Below, piece after piece: positions 1 to 5,097 of a stretch of 6,059 bases of DNA. The DNA lies in assembly GCF_900549175.1 (NCBI RefSeq), contig NZ_URNN01000171.1, positions 1 to 6,059 on the forward strand. The letters run 5' to 3'. Every line of letters begins with the position of its first letter. Position 1 is the stretch's first letter. The DNA comes from an uncultured Prevotella sp. GTDB taxonomy: Bacteria; Bacteroidota; Bacteroidia; Bacteroidales; Bacteroidaceae. A model generated the notes under the pieces. It was not told where the DNA came from. It searched no databases and saw nothing but the letters and a program-made list of their open reading frames with translations. Made by a program: the position numbers and the translations under genes.

Positions 1-79
1 CCAATACCGGCATAAAGAATTGGCGTTAGTGCTTCGAACTTCTCTATATTTCCGGTTGATATCTTTATGCCGGTATTGG
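1..79. repeat. Inverted repeat, 18-bp perfect arms, 43-nt loop
   Basis: Positions 1-18 are the exact reverse complement of positions 62-79 (outer bases CCAATACCGG / CCGGTATTGG), separated by 43 nt with no strong internal pairing. Because the left arm starts at base 1, the repeat may continue outside the window. A transcript from either strand could fold into an 18-bp stem. It lies 62 bp downstream of the glycosyltransferase stop codon, so it might end or protect that transcript, but no T-tract follows the stem on the minus side within the window. A small non-autonomous mobile repeat is an equally good reading. The repeat is certain; its function is not known. Confidence 0.8.
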
Positions 80-81
80 CT

Positions 82-133
82 TAACTCCCGAGCGGCGCAG
101 CCGCGATAACTCCCTTTAACTCCTTAACTCCCT
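82..133. repeat. Interspersed TAACTCC repeats with a GC-rich dyad
   Basis: The motif TAACTCC(C) occurs at 82-89, 107-114, 117-123 and 125-132. The first two copies flank a 5-bp dyad, GCGGC at 92-96 and GCCGC at 100-104, with a 3-nt loop. On the minus strand this is the sequence just after the glycosyltransferase stop codon, reading as GGGAGTTA units. The dyad is short and has no following T-run, so I do not call it a terminator. The short, irregularly spaced units look like a degenerate simple repeat. Confidence 0.6.
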
Positions 134-140
134 AAAAATC

Positions 141-887
141 TCACTTAATTTTCGGGTATTTCCTCGTCCATCCGTCCCATCTCAGGCGCATGACACCGAA
201 GAAAGCCTCGCCGAAAATGCCTCCGCTCATCTTCGATACCCCCTCGCGGCGGTTGACGAAGATAACCGGAACCTCCTTGATGCGGAAGCCTATCTTATAT
301 GCGGTGAACTTCATCTCTATCTGGAAGGCATAGCCCTTGAAGCGGATTTTGTCCAGCTCGATGGTCTGCAGCACGCGGCGGCGGTAACACTTGAATCCCG
401 CCGTGGTGTCGTTGACCTTGAATCCCGTCACCATCCGCACGTATTTCGATGCGAAATAACTCATCAGCACGCGGCCGATGGGCCAGTTGACAACGTTGAC
501 ACCGGAGACATAACGTGAGCCGATGGCCACGTCGTAGCCTTCGTCGTGGCAGGCGGCGTAGAGCCGTGGCAGGTCGTTGGGGTCGTGGCTGAAGTCGGCA
601 TCCATCTCGAAGATGTATTCGTAGCTGTGTTCCAGAGCCCAGCGGAACCCCGTGATGTATGCCGTGCCCAGTCCCAGTTTGCCCTCACGCTCAATAATAA
701 ACAGGCGGTCGCCCATTTCGGTGTCTATCAGCCGGTGAACGATGGCGGCCGTGCCGTCGGGCGAGCCGTCGTCGATGATGAGGATATGGAAACACTTGTC
801 GAGCGCGAACACCGCACGGATTATCTTTTCGATGTTCTCTTTCTCGTTGTATGTCGGGATTATTACAATACTGTCGCTTTCGTGCAT
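141..887 (-). CDS. Polyprenyl-phosphate mannose synthase-like glycosyltransferase (GT2, DPM1 type)
   Basis: This 248-residue protein is a complete family 2 glycosyltransferase of the DPM1 type. Family members transfer mannose from GDP-mannose to a polyprenyl phosphate on the cytoplasmic face of the membrane, giving a lipid-linked donor for envelope glycosylation. Visible motifs are PTYNEKEN (11-18) and IIDDGSPDGT (37-46) in the nucleotide-binding half, the metal-binding DAD (96-98) in MDADFSHDP, GSRY (123-126), DTTAGFKCYRR (160-170), and late blocks GYAFQIEM, EVPVIFVNRREG and SKMS, all typical of DPM1. I see no membrane segments, so it is the short soluble or peripheral form. ATG at 885-887 puts the PTYNE motif at the usual distance from the N-terminus. 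There is no Shine-Dalgarno sequence, as is normal here. It is divergent from mfd, with a good promoter about 30 bp upstream. Family is confident; mannose as the exact sugar is inferred. Confidence 0.92.
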   Translation of the reverse strand: MHESDSIVIIPTYNEKENIEKIIRAVFALDKCFHILIIDDGSPDGTAAIVHRLIDTEMGDRLFIIEREGKLGLGTAYITGFRWALEHSYEYIFEMDADFSHDPNDLPRLYAACHDEGYDVAIGSRYVSGVNVVNWPIGRVLMSYFASKYVRMVTGFKVNDTTAGFKCYRRRVLQTIELDKIRFKGYAFQIEMKFTAYKIGFRIKEVPVIFVNRREGVSKMSGGIFGEAFFGVMRLRWDGWTRKYPKIK

Positions 888-915
888 AGTCGTTTCTGAT
901 TAATATGTGACACTA

Positions 916-947
916 CAAAGGTACATCAAACGCTTCTAATAGCCAAA
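916..947 (-). promoter_or_regulatory. Bacteroidetes-type promoter of the glycosyltransferase
   Basis: Read on the minus strand, TTTG at 947-944 is followed after 20 nt by TACCTTTG at 923-916, a full match to the TAnnTTTG -7 box at the spacing expected from -33 TTTG. Transcription would start near 908, leaving a leader of about 20 nt before the ATG at 887. The sequence match is direct; promoter activity is inferred from the known sigma-ABfr consensus. Confidence 0.7.
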
Positions 948-1024
948 ACAAAATCGTGGAAATTCCGAATAATTTGCTTTATGTAACCATTTCGCATTTG
1001 AATGGTATCGTTTTTTAACGTAAG

Positions 1025-1057
1025 TTTTCTCCGTATGGAAAATAATGGTTATCTTTG
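1025..1057 (+). promoter_or_regulatory. Bacteroidetes-type promoter of mfd
   Basis: TATCTTTG at 1050-1057 matches the TAnnTTTG -7 box exactly. A T-rich stretch at 1025-1028, about 21 nt upstream, is a weak stand-in for the -33 TTTG. The predicted start near 1064 leaves a leader of about 165 nt before mfd, unusually long next to the short leader of the divergent gene. Confidence 0.6.
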
Positions 1058-1092
1058 CAAGGACAGAAAACGACAATCGATTAAAGAACATT

Positions 1093-1176
1093 ATGGCAGG
1101 AAAGAATATCAGTGATGTGAAGACAAGCGGATGCTTTTATAGACAGGTCGCTGCCGGAATCTTTATTCTTGATTGA
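1093..1176 (+). CDS. Possible 27-residue leader ORF upstream of mfd
   Basis: An ATG at 1093 opens 27 codons ending in TGA at 1174-1176, starting MAGKNISDVK and ending AAGIFILD. It falls entirely between the predicted mfd transcription start and the mfd ATG, 54 nt before it. The peptide has no family that I recognise and no run of one amino acid that would suggest classical attenuation. There is no clear Shine-Dalgarno sequence, which is uninformative in this group. An ORF this short can arise by chance; only its place in a long leader makes it worth recording. Confidence 0.25.
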   Translation: MAGKNISDVKTSGCFYRQVAAGIFILD

Positions 1177-1230
1177 GTGAAACGAAATGGTGACAGGCTG
1201 ATTCAGGCAGCTTAGCAACTGCAATTCGAG

Positions 1231-4200
1231 ATGAATATACAGGATTTACAGACAATGTATGCCCGGTTGCCTCAGATAGGGGCACTGGCAGAGATGATGC
1301 GTGACCGCTCGGTAACTACGGTTTCGCTGGAGGGGCTCGTGGGCTCATCGGCCCCGATGGTGTTCGGCGCTCTTGCCGAAAGGTGCGGCACGACGGTGCT
1401 CTTCATTCTGAAAGATGCCGACGAGGCCGGCTATTTCTATCACGACCTTACTCAGATGATGGGGCAGGAGAGGGTGCTCTTCTTCCCGTCATCCTACCGC
1501 CGCGCGGTGAAGTACGGACAGCGGGACCCCGCCAGCGAGATACTGCGCACGGAGGTGATGACTATGATAAGTGCTTCGTCAGGTCAGAGTTCAGAGTTTT
1601 TTTCAGGTCAGAGTGAAGAGTGTAGAGTGAAGAGGTATGATTACTCTCAAGAGCAAACGCCATGCAACAAAGGTAATCATACCTCTTCACTCATCACTCA
1701 GCCCTCTGACCTGAAAAAGACTCTGAACTCTGACCTGAAAGGTAATCAAACCTCTTCACTCATCACTCATCACTCTGACCTGATATATATCGTTTCCTGC
1801 CCCGAGGCTGTGGCCGAGCTTGTGGTGTCCCGCCGCATGATGGACAGCCGCATGCTTGGTCTTGCGGTGGGTCAGACCATTGATGTGGCCGGCATAATGA
1901 AGACGTTGCGCGACTTCGGCTTCCGTGAGGTGGATTATGTTTATGAGCCGGGGCAGTTCGCATTGCGCGGAAGCATCCTCGACGTGTATTCATACAGTTG
2001 CGAATATCCGTTCCGCATCGATTTCTTTGGCAACGATATCGACTCCATACGTACGTTCGAGGTGGACACGCAGCTCTCGCGCGACCGACGTGAGAGCGTT
2101 CAGATAGTGCCGGAGCTGGCCGGAATGACGGAGGAGCGCGTGCCGCTGACGGCCTTTCTGCCGGATGATGCCGTCATAGTGATGAGCGACGGGGCGTATG
2201 TGCGCGATGCGGTGGACCGTACCTATCAAGAGGGATTCATGCAGCAGGCCATCGTCGAGCGCATGGAGGGGGCCACCGAGATAGAGCAGCATGCCATAAT
2301 GCAGCAGATGCGCAAGGAGGTGCAGCTCGTCAGCGGTTCGCAGTTTGCCGAGGCCATAGCGCCGTTCCGTATCATGGAGATTGGCCACCGGCCTTTCCGT
2401 ATGCCGGAGGCTACAATACGTTTCAACATATCGGCGCAACCTCTCTTCCACAAGAACTTCGACATGCTCCGCCAGTCGCTCGAAGACTACCAGCTGCGCG
2501 GTTATCGAATCTTTATCCTGGCCGACAGCCAGAAGCAGAACGAACGGCTGAAGGAAATATTGTCAGGTCAGAGTTCTGAGTTTTTTTCAGGTCAGAGTGA
2601 AGAGTGTAGAGTGAAGAGGTATGATTACTCTCAAGAGCAAACGCCATGCAACAAAGGTAATCATACCTCTGTCCTCATCACTCATCACTCTGACCTGAAA
2701 AAAACTCATCACTCAGACCTGAAAGTCTTCACCCCCGTGGAGCGTACCCTCCACGAAGGTTTCGTCGACAACGACATGCGCGTCTGCTTCTTCACCGACC
2801 ATCAGATATTCGACCGTTTCCACAAATACAATCTTAAGTCAGACCGTGCGCGCAGCGGCAAGATGTCGCTCACGCTGAAAGAGATACGCCAGTTTGAGCC
2901 GGGCGACTACGTCGTGCATGTAGACCACGGCATAGGGCGCTTCGGCGGACTCGTGCGCATGCCTCAGGCTGACGGCGGCTATCAGGAGATGATCAAGATA
3001 CAGTATCAGAACGGCGACTCCATCTACGTGTCGATACACTCGCTGTATAAGGTGTCGAAGTATAAGGCCCAGGACAACGGCGAACCGCCGCGCCTGAGCC
3101 ACCTCGGCACGGGTCAGTGGGAGCGGCTGAAGGAACGGACGAAGAAGAAACTGAAGGACATTGCCCGCGACCTTATCAAGCTCTACGCCCGCCGCCGGCA
3201 GGAACAGGGCTTCGCCTTCAGTGCCGATTGCTTCATGCAGCATGAGCTTGAGGCGAGCTTCCTCTATGAGGATACGCCCGACCAGCTCAAAGCCACCAAC
3301 GACGTGAAGGCCGACATGGAGCGGCGCCGGCCGATGGACCGCCTTGTCTGCGGCGACGTGGGCTTCGGCAAGACCGAAGTGGCCGTGCGTGCGGCGTTCA
3401 AGGCTGCGTGCGACTCGAAGCAGGTGGCCGTGCTCGTGCCCACCACGGTGCTCGCTTACCAGCACTATCAGACGTTCAGCAAGCGGCTGAAGGATTTTCC
3501 CGTGCGTGTCGACTACCTTACGCGCGCCCGCTCGGCCAAGCAGACCAAGGAACTGCTCAAAGACCTCGAGGACGGAAAGATAGACATACTCATTGGCACG
3601 CACAAGCTGATAGGCAAGTCGGTGAAGTTCCGCGACCTCGGTCTGCTCATCATCGACGAGGAACAGAAGTTCGGCGTGGCCGTAAAGGAGAAGCTGCGCC
3701 AGATGAAGGGTAACGTCGACACGCTCACGATGTCGGCCACGCCCATCCCACGCACGCTACAGTTTTCGCTCGTCGGTGCCCGCGACCTGAGCACGATACA
3801 GACGCCGCCGCCCAACCGATATCCCATACAGACGGAGATTCACACGTTCAACCCCGAGATAATAGCCGATGCCGTGAACTTCGAGATGAGCCGCAACGGA
3901 CAGGTGTACATCGTCAACAACCGCATCAACGAGCTGCAGCGCATCGCCGACATGATACACAAGTACATCCCCGACGCACGTATAGCCATCGGTCACGGGC
4001 AGATGAAGCCGGAGGAACTGGAGCATATCATCCTCGACTTCGCCAACTACGACTACGACGTGCTTGTGTCGACAACCATCGTCGAGAGCGGCATCGACAT
4101 CCCCAACGCCAACACCATCATCATCAACGGCGCCAACAACTTCGGACTGAGCGACCTCCATCAGATGCGCGGCCGCGTGGGGCGTGGCAACCGCAAGGCT

Positions 4201-4956
4201 TTCTGCTATCTGCTTGCCCCTCCGCTGTCGGCACTGCCGCAGGAGTCACGCCGCCGGCTGGAGGCTCTCGAGAACTTCTCGGAGCTGGGCAGCGGCATCA
4301 ACATAGCCATGCAGGACCTCGACATACGCGGCGCGGGCAACCTGTTGGGGGCCGAGCAGAGCGGTTTCATCGCCGACCTTGGCTACGAAACCTATCAGAA
4401 GATTCTCAATCAGGCTGTGGCCGAGCTGAAGAACGACGAGTTCGCCGACCTCTATGCCGACGAGACGGCTGCACAGGAGATGGCTGCATCCGACTTTGTC
4501 GACGACTGCGCGCTGGAGAGCGACATCGAGATGTATTTCCCGCCGACATACATACCCAACGACAGCGAGCGCATGCTGCTCTACCGCGAGCTTGACAACC
4601 TGACCGAAGATGCCGAAGTGGAGCAGTACCGCCTGCGCCTGCGCGACCGTTTCGGCGCCATCCCCGCCGTGGGCGAGGAGCTGATGCGCGTCGTCCCGCT
4701 GCGCCGCATGGGTAAAAGCCTCGGTTGCGAGAAGATAATGCTGAAGAAGCACTGCATGACGCTCTTCTTCGTCAGCAACCCCAACAGCCCCTATTACCGC
4801 AGTGCCGCTTTCGACAGCATACTCAGCTACATCGCCTCACATCCCCGCCGTTGCAATCTGCGCGAGCACAATGGCAAGCGCTCCATCGTCATTTCCGACG
4901 TCAAGACCGTCGGCGCGGGTGTGGACGTGCTGCGGGAGATAACTGGCAGCAAGTAG
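1231..4956 (+). CDS. mfd: Transcription-repair coupling factor Mfd with two in-frame repeat insertions
   Basis: Mfd is a cytoplasmic ATP-driven translocase that removes RNA polymerase stalled at DNA lesions and recruits UvrA for nucleotide excision repair. The N-terminal UvrB-like part includes VYEPGQFALRGS (237-248) and RIDFFG (262-267). The CarD-like RNA polymerase-interacting domain begins near 555, with FEPGDYVVHVDHGIGRF (555-571). The helicase core shows Walker A GDVGFGKT (708-715, K714), DEEQ (809-812), SATPIPRT (835-842), VESGIDIP (951-958) and QMRGRVGR (978-985). The translocation motif GAGNLLGAEQSG spans 1034-1045, and the C-terminal TRCF domain starts near 1100. All catalytic motifs look intact, with no frameshift or internal stop. 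Two insertions of repeat DNA add residues about 117-184 and 445-497. Without them the protein has about 1120 residues, near the family length as I recall it. ATG 1231 gives the usual Bacteroidetes N-terminus (MNIQDLQTMYARLP). There is no strong Shine-Dalgarno sequence. It probably has its own promoter at 1025-1057. Confidence 0.97.
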   Translation: MNIQDLQTMYARLPQIGALAEMMRDRSVTTVSLEGLVGSSAPMVFGALAERCGTTVLFILKDADEAGYFYHDLTQMMGQERVLFFPSSYRRAVKYGQRDPASEILRTEVMTMISASSGQSSEFFSGQSEECRVKRYDYSQEQTPCNKGNHTSSLITQPSDLKKTLNSDLKGNQTSSLITHHSDLIYIVSCPEAVAELVVSRRMMDSRMLGLAVGQTIDVAGIMKTLRDFGFREVDYVYEPGQFALRGSILDVYSYSCEYPFRIDFFGNDIDSIRTFEVDTQLSRDRRESVQIVPELAGMTEERVPLTAFLPDDAVIVMSDGAYVRDAVDRTYQEGFMQQAIVERMEGATEIEQHAIMQQMRKEVQLVSGSQFAEAIAPFRIMEIGHRPFRMPEATIRFNISAQPLFHKNFDMLRQSLEDYQLRGYRIFILADSQKQNERLKEILSGQSSEFFSGQSEECRVKRYDYSQEQTPCNKGNHTSVLITHHSDLKKTHHSDLKVFTPVERTLHEGFVDNDMRVCFFTDHQIFDRFHKYNLKSDRARSGKMSLTLKEIRQFEPGDYVVHVDHGIGRFGGLVRMPQADGGYQEMIKIQYQNGDSIYVSIHSLYKVSKYKAQDNGEPPRLSHLGTGQWERLKERTKKKLKDIARDLIKLYARRRQEQGFAFSADCFMQHELEASFLYEDTPDQLKATNDVKADMERRRPMDRLVCGDVGFGKTEVAVRAAFKAACDSKQVAVLVPTTVLAYQHYQTFSKRLKDFPVRVDYLTRARSAKQTKELLKDLEDGKIDILIGTHKLIGKSVKFRDLGLLIIDEEQKFGVAVKEKLRQMKGNVDTLTMSATPIPRTLQFSLVGARDLSTIQTPPPNRYPIQTEIHTFNPEIIADAVNFEMSRNGQVYIVNNRINELQRIADMIHKYIPDARIAIGHGQMKPEELEHIILDFANYDYDVLVSTTIVESGIDIPNANTIIINGANNFGLSDLHQMRGRVGRGNRKAFCYLLAPPLSALPQESRRRLEALENFSELGSGINIAMQDLDIRGAGNLLGAEQSGFIADLGYETYQKILNQAVAELKNDEFADLYADETAAQEMAASDFVDDCALESDIEMYFPPTYIPNDSERMLLYRELDNLTEDAEVEQYRLRLRDRFGAIPAVGEELMRVVPLRRMGKSLGCEKIMLKKHCMTLFFVSNPNSPYYRSAAFDSILSYIASHPRRCNLREHNGKRSIVISDVKTVGAGVDVLREITGSK
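1579..1738 (+). repeat. 160-bp palindromic element, copy A, inside mfd
   Basis: The outer arms, 1579-1613 and 1704-1738, are reverse complements at 34 of 35 positions, the one mismatch being a possible G-U pair in RNA. An inner stem pairs 1625-1644 with 1673-1692 at 20 of 20, leaving a 28-nt loop (1645-1672). The ends read TCAGGTCAGAG and CTCTGACCTGA. The element is translated in frame as residues 117-169 of Mfd, a polar stretch beginning SGQSSEFFSGQSEECRVK. It sits between LRTEVMTM and IYIVSCPEAVAELVV, two conserved blocks of the UvrB-like region, at what should be a surface loop. The left arm contains three 7-bp units (GAGTGAA, GAGTGTA, GAGTGAA at 1611-1631). Confidence 0.93.
1739..1783 (+). 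repeat. Partial tandem duplication of the right half of the palindromic element
   Basis: Positions 1738-1783 repeat 1669-1714 with 43 of 46 bases identical, at an offset of 69 bp (23 codons), so the reading frame is preserved. It encodes about residues 170-184 (KGNQTSSLITHHSDL), echoing KGNHTSSLITQPSDL just upstream. It includes 7-bp units TTCACTC, ATCACTC, ATCACTC at 1755-1775. Its last 25 bp (1759-1783) are identical to 2674-2698 in copy B, more similar than the matching part of copy A, which suggests exchange or slippage among the copies. Confidence 0.85.
2563..2722 (+). repeat. 160-bp palindromic element, copy B, inside mfd
   Basis: This second copy has the same length and orientation as copy A. 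It is identical at 149 of 160 positions by direct alignment. The first 108 bp differ at only one base, and that change is synonymous (serine TCA versus TCT). Its arms, 2563-2597 and 2688-2722, pair at 32 of 35. The central stem is shorter than in copy A because the right side changed near 2671-2673. It is translated as Mfd residues 445-497 in the same frame as copy A. It lies between NERLKEIL and VFTPVERTLHEGF, a helix-to-strand junction ahead of the RNA polymerase-interacting domain. Confidence 0.93.
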
Positions 4957-4957
4957 C

Positions 4958-4987
4958 ATCGGCATGTATCGGCATGTATCAGCAGGC
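4958..4987. repeat. Short 10-bp tandem repeat after mfd
   Basis: The unit ATCGGCATGT occurs at 4958-4967 and 4968-4977, followed by a degenerate third unit, ATCAGCAGGC. It starts two bases after the mfd stop codon. No stem-loop followed by a T-run, and so no clear terminator for mfd, is visible nearby. Confidence 0.65.
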
Positions 4988-5028
4988 AAAAGGCATTGAT
5001 AATGAGCACTTTTCGGTGATATTCTTCT

Positions 5029-5056
5029 TTTGTTTGGGATAAAAAGCGTATCTTTG
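5029..5056 (+). promoter_or_regulatory. Probable Bacteroidetes-type promoter of the ATPase gene
   Basis: TATCTTTG at 5049-5056 is identical to the -7 box proposed for mfd. TTTG occurs at 5029-5032, but with 16 nt between boxes it is closer than the usual 19-21, so the -33 assignment is weak. Transcription would begin near 5063, about 35 nt before the start codon. Confidence 0.55.
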
Positions 5057-5068
5057 TCTCCCAAAAAC

Positions 5069-5082
5069 TGTCACAAGTGACA
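5069..5082. promoter_or_regulatory. 14-bp dyad in the ATPase leader
   Basis: TGTCAC (5069-5074) and GTGACA (5077-5082) form a perfect 6-bp inverted repeat around AA. It sits just downstream of the predicted transcription start and 15 bp before the ATG. That is a good place for a repressor operator, or for a small RNA hairpin affecting translation. The symmetry is seen directly; the regulatory role is inferred. Confidence 0.4.
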
Positions 5083-5097
5083 AAATTTAGTAACACA

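Larger units (their letters stand above)
888..1230. other. Divergent intergenic region between glycosyltransferase and mfd
   Basis: This 343-bp gap holds the divergent promoters of the two flanking genes. The minus-strand promoter lies at 916-947 and the plus-strand one at 1025-1057. The central part, about 948-1024, is AT-rich and shows no repeat or gene that I can support. The right part, about 1064-1230, would be a long untranslated leader of mfd. Apart from a possible 27-codon ORF, I see no recognisable riboswitch or tRNA in it. Confidence 0.7.

Noticed and set aside
92..104. Intrinsic terminator of the glycosyltransferase gene
   Set aside because: The stem is only 5 bp and is not followed by a T-tract on either strand.
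546..899. 117-codon plus-strand frame opposite the glycosyltransferase
   Set aside because: The minus-strand gene has a full set of GT2 motifs; this frame is its shadow.
1579..2722. CRISPR array or transposon with its own transposase
   Set aside because: There are only two full copies, nearly 1 kb apart with coding sequence between them, no spacers, and no transposase gene in the window.
2839..3603. 254-codon open frame on the minus strand inside mfd
   Set aside because: It lies wholly opposite conserved Mfd helicase and RID sequence, has no recognisable motif, and follows from the GC-rich codon bias of mfd.
4246..4752. 168-codon open frame on the minus strand inside mfd
   Set aside because: It is opposite conserved Mfd C-terminal coding sequence and has no family features.
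1231..4956. mfd as a pseudogene broken by insertions
   Set aside because: The frame is continuous from start to stop, and every ATPase and RNA polymerase-binding motif I looked for is intact.
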